In this document: one piece after another, positions 1 through 8,686 of the stretch
How the letters are laid out: the number at the start of each line of letters is the position of its first letter
Numbering within the stretch: the first letter of the stretch is position 1
Source of the DNA: Prosthecobacter debontii
Lineage (GTDB): Bacteria > Verrucomicrobiota > Verrucomicrobiia > Verrucomicrobiales > Verrucomicrobiaceae
DNA: 44,597 nucleotides
Direction: 5' to 3'
Assembly: GCA_945869675.1 (NCBI GenBank)
Contig: CAMBPS010000021.1
Coordinates: 1 to 44,597, forward strand
The notes under the pieces: model-generated
What the model was told of the DNA's origin: nothing
What the model saw: the letters and a program-made list of their open reading frames with translations, nothing else
Databases searched by the model: none
Position numbers and translations under genes: made by a program

Positions 1-1
1 C

Positions 2-772
2 TTCATGCTGAAGTCCATCAAAGGCGCTGGAGCCTACATCTGCGGGGAAGAAACCGCCTTACTGGCCAGCCTCGAAGGCCAACGCCCCGAAGTGCGCACA
101 CGTCCACCCTTCCCCACCATCGAAGGCCTTTTCCGCAAGCCTACCATCGTTAACAACGTCGAGACCTTTTCCAACATCCACGCCTTGCTCACCCTCGGCG
201 GAAAAGCCTACGCCCAAATCGGCACGCCTCAGTCCACTGGGCCGAAGCTCCTCTCTCTCGACAGCCATTTCGCGAAACCCGGCATCTACGAAGTAGCCAT
301 GGGCACACCTTTGCAAACCGTCATCGACTTAGCGGGCGGCTTCAAATCCAAGATCAAAGCCATCCAGATCGGTGGACCGCTCGGCGGCCTCATCCCCATG
401 AGCCACATCGCCCAACTCACCGTCGATTTCGAAAGCTTCAAGAAAACCGGTTTCCTCCTCGGCCACGCTGGCGTCGTCAGCATCCCTGAGTCCATGCCGA
501 TGATCGAATACATCCAGCATCTCTTTCAATTCACTGCCGATGAAAGCTGCGGCAAATGCTTCCCCTGCCGCCTCGGCAGCACACGCGGCAAAGAACTCAT
601 TGCCAAAGCCCGTGGCGACAGCAGCTACAAGATCGACCGCGAGCTCATCACCGATCTGCTCGATACCATGGAGCAAACCAGCCTCTGTGCCCTCGGCGGC
701 GGCGTGCCCCTGCCGATCAAAAACGCGCTGGAGCATTTCCAGAACGAACTCGCCCCATTCTTCAAAGCTTAA
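2..772 (+). CDS. fdsB: NAD-linked formate dehydrogenase / NADH dehydrogenase flavoprotein subunit (NuoF/FdsB-type), 5' partial
   Basis: The reading frame is open to the left window edge, so this is the C-terminal part of a longer protein; the ATG at 5 is internal. Family landmarks seen are GAGAYICGEETALL near the start, the PTIVNNVET motif, and the C-terminal iron-sulfur site SCGKCFPCRLG with cysteine codons at 548, 557 and 566 and a fourth at 686 (SLCALGG). In this family the subunit carries FMN, binds NAD(H) and holds one 4Fe-4S cluster. The next gene, 17 bases downstream on the same strand, is a NuoG-like formate dehydrogenase catalytic subunit, so a soluble NAD-dependent formate dehydrogenase (FdsB role) is more likely than respiratory complex I. 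A NuoE/FdsG-type subunit would be expected just outside the window. The symbol is assigned by context. Confidence 0.9.
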   Translation, partial: FMLKSIKGAGAYICGEETALLASLEGQRPEVRTRPPFPTIEGLFRKPTIVNNVETFSNIHALLTLGGKAYAQIGTPQSTGPKLLSLDSHFAKPGIYEVAMGTPLQTVIDLAGGFKSKIKAIQIGGPLGGLIPMSHIAQLTVDFESFKKTGFLLGHAGVVSIPESMPMIEYIQHLFQFTADESCGKCFPCRLGSTRGKELIAKARGDSSYKIDRELITDLLDTMEQTSLCALGGGVPLPIKNALEHFQNELAPFFKA

Positions 773-789
773 TTTAACCGCTCACTGCC

Positions 790-3549
790 ATGGTCCAGGA
801 TCTCTCCACGCTCACCGCATTCATTGATGGCGAACCTTTTCGCTTCGAATCAGGCGATACGCTGCTCAACTACATCGACCGGCACAAAGGACGTGGCTTT
901 GTGCCGACGCTCTGCGATGCGCCGCAGTTGGAGCCGTATGGCGCCTGCCGCGTTTGCTCGGTCGAAGTAGCCTTGCAGGCCGATGGACCGCGCCGTGTCG
1001 TGGCCTCCTGCCACACGCCTTTATCCGCAGGCATGCATGTCTTCACCGAATCGCCAAAAGTTCGGAAACTGCGCAAAAACATCGTCGAACTCGTGCTCAC
1101 GGACCATCCGCTGGACTGCCTGACCTGCGAGGTCAGTGGCAACTGCGAGCTGCAAACCGTGGCTGCCAAAGTGGGCATCCGTGGCGTGCGTTATCCGGCA
1201 GGTGCAAACCATCTGGATCGGGCGAAGGATCACTCGCACCCCTACATGACCAGTGAGCTGGCCAAGTGCATCAACTGCTCACGCTGCGTGCGTGCTTGCG
1301 ATGAAATCCAAGGGCAGCATGTACTCTCGATGCATGGCCGCGGCTTCAATGCCAAGATCATCAAAGGCCTTGATCAATCCTTTGCCGACTCTGAATGCGT
1401 CTCCTGCGGTGCCTGTGCTCAGGCCTGCCCCACCTCGGCCATCAGCGATGTCTTCTTCTCAAAGTCCATTGAGGCAACCAAGAAAACACGCACCATCTGC
1501 ACTTACTGCGGCGTCGGCTGCAATCTGAATGTGGCGACCAAGGGCGATGAAGTGCTTAGCATTCAGGCACCTGTCGATGCCGAGGTGAACCATGCCCATA
1601 CTTGCCTGAAAGGCCGTTTTGCCTTCAAGTTCTACAATCATCGAGATCGCCTGCGCAAGCCGCTTATCAAACAAGCCGACGGCAGCTTTGCCGAGGCGAC
1701 CTGGGAAGAAGCCTATGACCACATCTTTGCCAATCTGACCCGTATCAAAAAGGATCATGGTGGCAATGCCGTCGCAGGCATCTCCTCTGCCCGCTGCACC
1801 AATGAGGAAAACTACCTCATGCAGAAATTCATCCGTGCCGTGATGGGCACGAACAACATCGACTGCTGCGCCCGCGTCTGCCATTCCCCCACCGCCTGGG
1901 GCATGCAGAAGAGCTTCGGTACAGGGGCCGCGACGAACTCTGTCGAAGATCTCGAATACACGAAGTGCATCATGGTCATCGGAGCCAATCCGACCGAAGG
2001 CCACCCCGTCACCGGTGCACGATTGAAGCAGCAAGTGATGAAAGGTGTACCTCTCATTGTGATCGATCCACGCAAGATCGAACTGGTGCCCTATGCGAAG
2101 CATCACCTCCAGCTCCGCCCAGGCACGAATGTGGCGCTGCTGAACCTGTTCGCCCGCTTCATCCTAGACGCAGGTTTGGTGAAGACCGAGTTCGTCCGCA
2201 AGCGTTGCGAGAACTGGGACGCCTTTGAATCCGGCCTGCGCGCACTCGACATCGACGAGCTGGAAAAAATCACCGGCGTGGACAAAGAACTCGTCCGCGC
2301 TGCTGCTCTGGAATACGCCACGTCTGAAGCCGCCATGAGCTTCCACGGACTCGGCGTGACCGAGCACGAGCAAGGCGCCAAAACCGTCATGCTCATCTCC
2401 AACTTAGCCATGATGACCGGCAACATCGGCCGTCCAGGCGTTGGGGTGAATCCGCTGCGCGGTCAAAACAACGTGCAGGGCGCTGCCGACATGGGTTGCC
2501 AACCGCATCAAGGCGCAGGCTATTTTGAAATGGATGACGTCACCGTGCAAAAGCGCTACGCCGACTTCTATGGCATGCCATCGCCGACTGAACCTGGCTG
2601 GAAAATCCCGCAAATGTTCGATGCCGCCATCGAAGGCAAATTGAAGGCCCTTTGGCTGATGGGCGAAGACGTCGTGCAGACCGATCCTGACGTGCATCAC
2701 GTCCGTCATGCCATGGAAAGCCTGGAGTTCCTAGTCGTGCAGGAGATCTTCATGACCGAGACCGCGAAGTACGCCCACGTCATTCTTCCAGCCTCCAGCT
2801 TCCTGGAAAAGAGCGGCACCTTCACCAATGCCGAGCGCCGAGTGCAGCGTGTCAATGCTGCCGTCAAACCCCTCTCCGGCACCAAGCCGGATGGACAAAT
2901 CATGTGCGAAGTCCTGCAGCGTTTCGGTTTCCCACAGCCAGACTACACGCCCGATGGTGTGCTGGCCGAGATCGCTCAAATCGTGCCTTTCTTCCAAGGT
3001 GCCACCTGGGAAAATCTCAGCATCAACGGCAAGCAATGGCCCATCGCCGCTGACGGCACCGACACGCAGATTTTGCATCAGGAGTCGTTCAAACGTGGTC
3101 TTGGCAAATTCCATTTCTTCCCATGGATCGAGTCCACCGAACTCAAGACCAACGGCCAGGAATTCCCCTTCATTCTTACCACCGGCCGCATTTTAGAGCA
3201 CTACAACTGCGGCACCATGACCCGCCGCACCGGCAATGGCGAGATCGTCGTGCAGGACTATCTCTCCCTCAATCCTGCCGATGCCCAGCGCAAATCCATC
3301 CGCAGTGGCGACCAAGTGAAGCTCTTCAGCGCCCGTGGTGAAGTCGAGCTCGAAGCCCGCGTCACCGATGAAGTCAAACCTGGCATTCTCTACACCACCT
3401 TCCACTTCCCCGACGCCATGGTGAACAACGTCACCGGCCAAGGCTGCGACGGCGACACCCTCTGCCCCGAATACAAAGTGATCGCCGCCGATGTCGAATT
3501 CGTCAGCGCTGGCAAACCAAAGAAGAAGCGAATGATGGAGAGGGTGTGA
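790..3549 (+). CDS. fdsA: Formate dehydrogenase catalytic (molybdopterin) subunit with NuoG-like iron-sulfur N-terminus
   Basis: This 919-residue protein oxidises formate to CO2 at a bis-MGD Mo/W centre and passes electrons to the flavoprotein encoded upstream. Visible in order: a 2Fe-2S site (Cys42, 53, 56, 74), a NuoG-like His-ligated cluster (His106, Cys110, 113, 119), two ferredoxin clusters (Cys160/163/166/170 and Cys203/206/209/213), the N-terminal 4Fe-4S of the molybdopterin domain (Cys237/240/244/272), and the active-site segment CCARVCHSP. Cys364 sits where E. coli FdhF has selenocysteine, followed by His365. The C-terminal third is the MGD-binding domain. Length is close to known FdsA proteins (about 950). 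No clear Shine-Dalgarno precedes the ATG. The C-terminus is lysine/arginine-rich (PKKKRMMERV). FdsC/FdsD-type accessory genes are not seen nearby. Confidence 0.93.
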   Translation: MVQDLSTLTAFIDGEPFRFESGDTLLNYIDRHKGRGFVPTLCDAPQLEPYGACRVCSVEVALQADGPRRVVASCHTPLSAGMHVFTESPKVRKLRKNIVELVLTDHPLDCLTCEVSGNCELQTVAAKVGIRGVRYPAGANHLDRAKDHSHPYMTSELAKCINCSRCVRACDEIQGQHVLSMHGRGFNAKIIKGLDQSFADSECVSCGACAQACPTSAISDVFFSKSIEATKKTRTICTYCGVGCNLNVATKGDEVLSIQAPVDAEVNHAHTCLKGRFAFKFYNHRDRLRKPLIKQADGSFAEATWEEAYDHIFANLTRIKKDHGGNAVAGISSARCTNEENYLMQKFIRAVMGTNNIDCCARVCHSPTAWGMQKSFGTGAATNSVEDLEYTKCIMVIGANPTEGHPVTGARLKQQVMKGVPLIVIDPRKIELVPYAKHHLQLRPGTNVALLNLFARFILDAGLVKTEFVRKRCENWDAFESGLRALDIDELEKITGVDKELVRAAALEYATSEAAMSFHGLGVTEHEQGAKTVMLISNLAMMTGNIGRPGVGVNPLRGQNNVQGAADMGCQPHQGAGYFEMDDVTVQKRYADFYGMPSPTEPGWKIPQMFDAAIEGKLKALWLMGEDVVQTDPDVHHVRHAMESLEFLVVQEIFMTETAKYAHVILPASSFLEKSGTFTNAERRVQRVNAAVKPLSGTKPDGQIMCEVLQRFGFPQPDYTPDGVLAEIAQIVPFFQGATWENLSINGKQWPIAADGTDTQILHQESFKRGLGKFHFFPWIESTELKTNGQEFPFILTTGRILEHYNCGTMTRRTGNGEIVVQDYLSLNPADAQRKSIRSGDQVKLFSARGEVELEARVTDEVKPGILYTTFHFPDAMVNNVTGQGCDGDTLCPEYKVIAADVEFVSAGKPKKKRMMERV

Positions 3550-3577
3550 TCCTTGCTAGAAAGAGGGTTTCAACCTA

Positions 3578-4180
3578 ATGAAATCAAGACTGCTGCGATT
3601 CCTGGAACTTATTGGATTAACAGCGATCTTGATCGTGCTGCTTATGGTCACAGGAATCGGTGCCATCTTTCTGCGCTCTGACTTGTATTCCTTTCGTCCC
3701 AGACTAGAGCGTATTCACAAAATCATTGAGAATCAGCGTCAAGCGACACCAACCATCCCCCCTTTTTTGCTGAAGTGCATCGAGAATGACTTAACCAATA
3801 ACGGAGTCGATCTCTTTTCAGCAAAACAGCTACTCTTTCACTTCGGCCTCAATAGAACCACCAATGTTCGTTGGCCAGCTCGTTGTTACATGTGGTGCTA
3901 TTCAGTTCGCTGGCATATCAGTCCATCAGACAGAGACCTCCTAGCCTGCGCTTTTTTAGGCTCCGATGGTAATAGCCATCAGGGCATTCATCACATGTCA
4001 CAACAGCTTCACCAAAAGCCAATCACAGAACTGAGTGAATACGAAATAGCCGAAGTCTTCGCTGCCTGTAGGGGGCCAACTCGCTACTCGCGAGACCGCG
4101 AAATTCTAAAACGTCATTCCGAGGATCTAGTGAGAATGACCCGATCTAGCGAAGCGGAACAATTCACATCTCTTCCTTGA
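3578..4180 (+). CDS. Membrane-anchored protein resembling a degenerate GT51 (peptidoglycan transglycosylase) domain
   Basis: This 200-residue protein has one N-terminal transmembrane segment (about residues 9-32). The rest weakly matches the start and end of a GT51 domain. IPPFLLKCIENDLTNNGVD (to residue 78) lines up with the usual PPxxxxAxxxxEDxxFxxHxGVD segment, and HQGIHHMSQQLHQKP plus LSEYEIAEVFAACRGPTRYS resembles the late GT51 motif GAxxYFGKxxxxLxLxEAAxLAxxxxxP. The GxSTITQQLxK, RKxxE and second-glutamate regions are missing, so catalysis is doubtful. Codon composition is more AT-rich than the formate dehydrogenase gene before it. A GAGGG at about 3563-3567 is a credible ribosome site, one of very few in the window. 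It follows fdsA by 28 bases. The family assignment is by eye and uncertain. Confidence 0.6.
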   Translation: MKSRLLRFLELIGLTAILIVLLMVTGIGAIFLRSDLYSFRPRLERIHKIIENQRQATPTIPPFLLKCIENDLTNNGVDLFSAKQLLFHFGLNRTTNVRWPARCYMWCYSVRWHISPSDRDLLACAFLGSDGNSHQGIHHMSQQLHQKPITELSEYEIAEVFAACRGPTRYSRDREILKRHSEDLVRMTRSSEAEQFTSLP

Positions 4181-4245
4181 GCTTTTCGCAATCAGATACT
4201 AGGTGGTTTTTTTCGCTTTCACATTTATACCAGCAGGACGTGAAT

Positions 4246-4839
4246 TTAGTCTTTTCTTCCAAAAATCCAACCAAGTAAGCGATCTAACCAACGAGGCGTA
4301 TTGGCAGCCTTGAGCTCTTCTGGCGGCGGATCGAGTGTTACATTGTTCTGTGATGCCCATTGGCGAAGAAAGACTTTATCGGGAATGTCCTTCTCACGAA
4401 TCGTCTGTTTCATTCGCCACATCGTCTTGTGAGAAGCGACGGGAACTGGCACGCCCTGCACGTCTTTGATCACCGCGTCGACGATCGCATCGGCATAAGT
4501 GATGCCGCAGCCTGATTTCATGAGATCAATCATGATTTCATCACCGATACGCACCACGCCATAATGATCTACTTCCCCCGGCTTCACCTGTGCCGCAGCA
4601 TGATCAGGCAATGAACTGAGACATTGCAAGACTTTGGCCTCATTTTCCTCTCCGACTTCGATCAGTAGATCAACATCACTGGTGAATCGTGGGTAACCAT
4701 GCAGAATGATGGCAAAGCCGCCCACGAGCACATACTTAGCATCAGCCGCATTGAGATCGCGGCAAAGATGAGCTATGTCATCGAAGTCAGGCTCGCGAGT
4801 TAGAGTTTCGCCCGTTTCAGAATTTGCTGCGTCTCCCAT
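4246..4839 (-). CDS. MNT-fold nucleotidyltransferase (AbiEii/DUF6036-like)
   Basis: This 197-residue protein has the nucleotidyltransferase signature: GG at residues 40-41 (YVLVGGFAIILHGYPR), then TSDVDLLIE with Asp55 and Asp57 as likely metal ligands, a third acidic residue at Asp105 (MIDLM), and a downstream SHKTMWRMK segment where this group usually has a conserved lysine. Family members transfer nucleotides to tRNA or proteins, or act as toxins or antitoxins in bipartite systems. The substrate here cannot be read from the sequence. The gene starts 40 bases inside the end of a small upstream gene, which implies translational coupling. It converges with the GT51-like gene. The C-terminal tail (residues about 165-197) is basic and aromatic and I cannot place it. 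Confidence 0.8.
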   Translation of the reverse strand: MGDAANSETGETLTREPDFDDIAHLCRDLNAADAKYVLVGGFAIILHGYPRFTSDVDLLIEVGEENEAKVLQCLSSLPDHAAAQVKPGEVDHYGVVRIGDEIMIDLMKSGCGITYADAIVDAVIKDVQGVPVPVASHKTMWRMKQTIREKDIPDKVFLRQWASQNNVTLDPPPEELKAANTPRWLDRLLGWIFGRKD

Positions 4840-5042
4840 GCGTTGGATTGCTCGTGAGTTTCAAAACGGAATACCCCTTTCGGCAACGATGTCCTGCCAC
4901 CAGTCAGTCCTCGGCCTATCCGCAGGAGAGCAGCATAGCGTTTCTGCGGAGAGACTGGCTTTGAGTTACCAACGGTCAGGCCAATGTACTCATCCAAGTT
5001 CACGATGGAATCTGTGTCGCCGAGACCCGGTGGTAGTTTCAT
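4800..5042 (-). CDS. Small protein preceding and overlapping the nucleotidyltransferase
   Basis: An 80-residue protein starting at ATG 5042; an in-frame GTG at 5060 would add six residues. Its stop lies inside the nucleotidyltransferase gene, a 40-base overlap on the same strand. The C-terminal segment (PKGVFRFETHEQSNAWETQQILKR) resembles small partner proteins I have seen before nucleotidyltransferase genes, where a K/P-G-hydrophobic-RF start is followed by H/E-E-x-x-x-W. No enzyme motif, signal peptide or membrane segment is visible. The overlap and order suggest a two-gene unit, possibly antitoxin-toxin or adaptor-enzyme. The function is inferred from architecture only. Confidence 0.6.
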   Translation of the reverse strand: MKLPPGLGDTDSIVNLDEYIGLTVGNSKPVSPQKRYAALLRIGRGLTGGRTSLPKGVFRFETHEQSNAWETQQILKRAKL

Positions 5043-5097
5043 GCTTTCATGATAATGCACGATGCCTATTCGTAAACTCGAAGTTAGATCACTGGAT

Positions 5098-6054
5098 TTA
5101 CAAACCTTCCTTAAGCTTTGTGATCAGATACTCCGTCGTCGTTTTAGCTTTCACCTCGGTCACGCCAGGATAGAAAAGCTCACAGGCGACGCCGTTGGCT
5201 TTGCAATGCTCTTGCAGCTTCACGCCAAAGTTGGCGGTATGCGTCGGATCTTTCTCGACTTGCCCTAGGGCTGGAGGGCCACTGTAAAAGAGATAGATGG
5301 CTGGATCGTCGGAGGTCACGAGCGCGTAGGGCGAGTATTCAGCGATCCATGGCAGGATTTTTTCCCGAGCGGCCACGAAGTCGTCGAAGTTCTTGAACTC
5401 GCCATTCTTGCTGAAGGCATGGCCACCATACTTGCTGTTCGGCGTCCACTCGCGCATCTGTTTCGGATCGAGGGTTGTCTGGGCACCGAGAACGGCCGCA
5501 CACCAGAGGCGGGTGGATTCGCGAGCAATCGGATCGCTGCTCTTGGCGTCTGCCATGTCGGGATGGAAGGCCAACCAAAGACTGGAGCAAGCGCCGGCAG
5601 AACCGCCACTGGCGCCGATGCGCTGCTTATCGATGTTCCACTCGCCTGCGCGGCTGCGCACGAACTGCAAGGCCCGTGCCGCATCATGCAAAGGAGCTTT
5701 CACCGGTGGCACAACCTCCTGCGATTGAGAAATGTAGCGGTAATTGATCGAGACGACTGAAATTCCTTCCTTCAAATAGGGTTCAACAGCGATCCCTGCT
5801 TTATCTCCGCCCTGCCAGCCACCGCCATGGATGAAGAAAAGCAGCGGAGTCGGCTTGTCAGACTTCGCCTGCCAAAAATCCAGCACATCACGCTCAAACT
5901 CGCCATACCGCACATTGGCCGCCGTTGGAGTCGGATTCTTCGGATAGACCTTTTTAGGCGGAGCCGCTTTTTTCGGAGCCGCGGCTTTTTTAACTGGTGT
6001 TTCAGCCGCCAAAGCAAAGCTGGTCAGCAAGAGAAGAGTGAGGATGGGCTTCAT
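5098..6054 (-). CDS. Secreted alpha/beta hydrolase (BD-FAE/esterase-lipase type)
   Basis: This 318-residue protein has a signal peptide (about residues 1-17, MKPILTLLLLTSFALAAE), then a low-complexity Lys/Ala/Pro linker (residues about 20-42), then an alpha/beta-hydrolase domain. The oxyanion-hole motif HGGGW is at 76-80 and the nucleophile elbow GGSAG puts the likely catalytic serine at Ser152. These features match exported carboxylesterases of the BD-FAE/acetylesterase group, which in Verrucomicrobia often deacylate polysaccharides. The acidic and histidine members of the triad lie in the C-terminal part (SDDPAIYLF, then a late HTANFG) but are not firmly assigned. It is the first gene of a minus-strand set running toward the nucleotidyltransferase pair, with a 55-base gap. 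No Shine-Dalgarno is seen. Confidence 0.85.
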   Translation of the reverse strand: MKPILTLLLLTSFALAAETPVKKAAAPKKAAPPKKVYPKNPTPTAANVRYGEFERDVLDFWQAKSDKPTPLLFFIHGGGWQGGDKAGIAVEPYLKEGISVVSINYRYISQSQEVVPPVKAPLHDAARALQFVRSRAGEWNIDKQRIGASGGSAGACSSLWLAFHPDMADAKSSDPIARESTRLWCAAVLGAQTTLDPKQMREWTPNSKYGGHAFSKNGEFKNFDDFVAAREKILPWIAEYSPYALVTSDDPAIYLFYSGPPALGQVEKDPTHTANFGVKLQEHCKANGVACELFYPGVTEVKAKTTTEYLITKLKEGL

Positions 6055-6267
6055 GGTGAAGCATCAAACGTCGCCCTCATGATCAACCTAGCAAAAAGAT
6101 GGCCTTTGATGAGATAAAAAAGCCACAGACTCAACCCATTCAAGTCCTATTCCGCACGCGGATGGCAGAGAAGGATGACGACGAGGCAGAACCGTAAAAG
6201 TGCACAGAAAATGCAGAGGCAAAGATTTTTCAAGAAATTGAAACCTTCACAACTCGTTAATTGCGAG

Positions 6268-6343
6268 TGGTGCACTCCAGTGGACTCGAACCACTAACCT
6301 TCTGATCCGTAGTCAGATGCTCTATCCATTGAGCTAGGAGTGC
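6268..6343 (-). tRNA. tRNA-Arg (anticodon ACG), CCA encoded
   Basis: The complementary strand folds as a complete 76-base tRNA. The acceptor stem is GCACTCC/GGAGTGC, the D-stem GCTC/GAGC, and the anticodon stem TCTGA/TCAGA with loop CTACGGA gives anticodon ACG. The variable region is AGGTT, the T-arm AGTGG-TTCGAGT-CCACT, the discriminator A, and CCA is encoded in the DNA. ACG needs A34-to-inosine editing to read CGU/CGC/CGA. A short stem (ACTCG/CGAGT, 6252-6268) lies at the 3' end but has no T-run. tRNA genes are common integration sites, but I saw no repeat of the 3' end elsewhere in the window. Confidence 0.97.
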
Positions 6344-6547
6344 ATTGGCTGTATAGCCAGTCAGCTTTCGCTGAGGAAACAAAGACTAGACGAAGAGGTC
6401 CTTTTGTCAAATGCGCGGTGGAAAAATCTCGCACACGGCTTTGGAGGCGTCGTCTAGAAGGAACTGAGGACTGCCCGTTTTTACAAATAAGCGCAACTTC
6501 AGCCGATGCTTTTCGTTTCAGGGGCGGCAGACAAGACTGTTCTCATC

Positions 6548-8656
6548 ATGAAAGCGCTTCATTTCCTCTTTTTGACCACTTTGGCCAGCCTGCCTCTCCA
6601 GGCTCAAACCACGGCACCAGATGGCAATGCCAATTTCCGCCAGTGGAAGGACGTTTCTGGGCGCACGGTGGAGGCCACCTTTCGCGGGGTCGAGAGTGGT
6701 CAGGTGTATCTGCAAACGCGGAATGGCTTCGTTCACCGCATCCCGCTGGAGCGGCTAGCACCCGAGGATTTAAAACTGGCACAAACGCTGAAGCCCGAAG
6801 GATTGGGCATTCCGAAAGATCCCAATGTGGCCCAAGCGGCAGCGGTGATCGACAAAGGCGTTCTCATGGGTCTGACGAATGCTGGTCAAAAACCCAATGC
6901 TCTTGCCAGTGACGAACAGTTCGTGCGCCGCGTCTATCTGGATCTGGCTGGGCGAATCCCGACCCGAGAAGAAACGGTCAGCTTTTTAAACGATACGAGC
7001 AGCTCAAAGCGAGCCAACGTGATCGATACCCTGATCAAGGACGATGGCTTCAGCTCGCGGATGTACAACTATTTCTCCGATATGCTGCGGATCGCCGATG
7101 ACGCGCAGAAGTCGAAGTTCTTCACTTACCAAGAGTGGTTAAAGAAGCAGATTGCTGAGAATCGTCCTTGGAATGCTGTGGTGCGGGATCTGATGGTGGC
7201 TGATGGCAAACTGCTGGAAAATGGTGCTACAGGCTACCTGCTTCGGGATCGCGGCATGAGGCTGGATAATTTAAGTCTCACACTCAGCACCTTCCTCGGT
7301 GCCAATGTATCCTGTGCACAGTGCCATGATCATCCCTTTGCGGATTGGACTCAAAAGCAGTTCTATGAGATGGCAGCCTTCTTTGGTTCCTCGGATACCT
7401 ACAATAAAAAAGCCGGCAATTACGGTCTCAAAGGCTTGCGCGAGGAGCTGAGCCCAAGGGAATTCGGGATTGCCCGCAAGCTCATGTATGCCAATCAACT
7501 GAGTATCAATGACGGCCTGAAAAACGATCAGACACTGCCTGACGACTACAAATACAAAGACGCCAAACCTGGCGACTTAGTCACGCCGAAGCTGATCACT
7601 TGGACAGCCAATGATCATCGCCTGCGCTGCTATCAAGATGCCCAGACAGCCATCAAGAAGGGCGACGACGATAGCCACCTGCGCGAAGTTTTTGCGGACT
7701 GGATGACCAGTCCGGAGAATCCACGCTTTGCCATGACCATCGCCAATCGCATGTGGAAGCTGATGTTTGGTGTCGGCCTCAAAGAACCCGTGACCGACCT
7801 TGATGATCCCAATGCTTGCAGCAATCCACTGCTGCTTCAGCACTTGGCCAAAGAGATGGTCCGCCTCAAATTCGATCTGCGCGCCTTCACACGATTGATC
7901 TGCAATACTCAAACGTATCAACGCGAAGCCGTGACCCGCGAACTAGCGCTGGGCGAGCCCTACTATTTCCCCGGCCCCATTCTCCGCCGCATGACCGCCG
8001 AACAGGCTTGGGACTCCTGCGTGGCCCTCGCCATCGGCGATAAGGTGGACGGTTTCAAGGCCCACCGCGCAGACTCTTACAGCACGGCGATGAACATCAC
8101 GACTGAGGTGAATATAGGCATCATCAAAGAAAAAATCACCGAAATCGGAAGCCTGATGCGCGAAGCCAACGGCACCCTCGGCAAAGGTAAGGGCAAAGGT
8201 AACAAAAAGAAAAATAAAGCCATGCAGGCTGCTTCAGCGGCCTCTGATGAAGAAGGCGAATTTGCGCGACCTGAAATGATGCAAGGTCTAGCTCTAGCCC
8301 GCGCCTCCGAACTGCGTCAACCAGAGCGTGACGGCCATTTCCTGCGCATGTTTGGCCAGAGCGACCGCCAGATCGCCGACAGCAATAGCGAGGAAGGCAG
8401 CGTGCCTCAGGTGCTCATGCTCATGAATGGTGAGGCCCAAGAGGTACTCTCCGATCCCAAGTCACTCGTGCTGGCCACGGCCATGGGTCAGACGAAAGCG
8501 GAGGATAAAGTGGATTCTCTCTACCTTAGTTTCTTGAGTCGTAAACCCACAGCCAGTGAGATGACTGAGGCCAAGCAATCTCTCGACGCCGGACTCACCT
8601 CTGCCGATCTCTGCTGGGTGCTCTTCAACAGCCGCGAGTTCGTCTTTGTGCAGTAA
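6548..8656 (+). CDS. Secreted SHD1-DUF1549-DUF1553 protein (planctomycete/verrucomicrobial surface family)
   Basis: The start at ATG 6548 is preferred over the upstream in-frame ATG at 6506 because it opens directly onto a signal peptide (MKALHFLFLTTLASLPLQAQ). The result is 702 residues. Domains in order: an SLA1-homology SHD1-like domain (about residues 31-79, WKDVSGRTVEATFRGV to HRIPLERLAPED), DUF1549 (from about 115; FVRRVYLDLAGRIPTREE), and DUF1553 (about 380-700; NRMWKLMFGVGL). DUF1549 includes CAQCHDHPF at residues 256-264, a CxxCH heme-c-like motif typical of the family. A Gly/Lys-rich spacer (GKGKGKGNKKKNK) lies in the C-terminal half. The biochemical role of these domains is not established. 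The DUF1501 gene follows after 30 bases, the standard partner arrangement in Planctomycetes and Verrucomicrobia. Confidence 0.92.
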   Translation: MKALHFLFLTTLASLPLQAQTTAPDGNANFRQWKDVSGRTVEATFRGVESGQVYLQTRNGFVHRIPLERLAPEDLKLAQTLKPEGLGIPKDPNVAQAAAVIDKGVLMGLTNAGQKPNALASDEQFVRRVYLDLAGRIPTREETVSFLNDTSSSKRANVIDTLIKDDGFSSRMYNYFSDMLRIADDAQKSKFFTYQEWLKKQIAENRPWNAVVRDLMVADGKLLENGATGYLLRDRGMRLDNLSLTLSTFLGANVSCAQCHDHPFADWTQKQFYEMAAFFGSSDTYNKKAGNYGLKGLREELSPREFGIARKLMYANQLSINDGLKNDQTLPDDYKYKDAKPGDLVTPKLITWTANDHRLRCYQDAQTAIKKGDDDSHLREVFADWMTSPENPRFAMTIANRMWKLMFGVGLKEPVTDLDDPNACSNPLLLQHLAKEMVRLKFDLRAFTRLICNTQTYQREAVTRELALGEPYYFPGPILRRMTAEQAWDSCVALAIGDKVDGFKAHRADSYSTAMNITTEVNIGIIKEKITEIGSLMREANGTLGKGKGKGNKKKNKAMQAASAASDEEGEFARPEMMQGLALARASELRQPERDGHFLRMFGQSDRQIADSNSEEGSVPQVLMLMNGEAQEVLSDPKSLVLATAMGQTKAEDKVDSLYLSFLSRKPTASEMTEAKQSLDAGLTSADLCWVLFNSREFVFVQ

Positions 8657-8686
8657 GCTTCTTTTAATTCAGCCCCTTCCCCTGCC

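Noticed and set aside
329..736. Long minus-strand open frames within the NuoF/FdsB-type gene, and similar opposite-strand frames in fdsA, ilvC, cysK and lepA
   Set aside because: They are shadows of clearly conserved genes with no family features of their own.
6252..6268. ACTCG-N7-CGAGT stem after tRNA-Arg as terminator
   Set aside because: The stem is five pairs, overlaps the CCA end and has no T-run; mentioned only in the tRNA entry.
6268..6343. tRNA-Arg as an integration (att) site of a genomic island
   Set aside because: No integrase, no direct repeat of the tRNA 3' end and ordinary genes on both sides.
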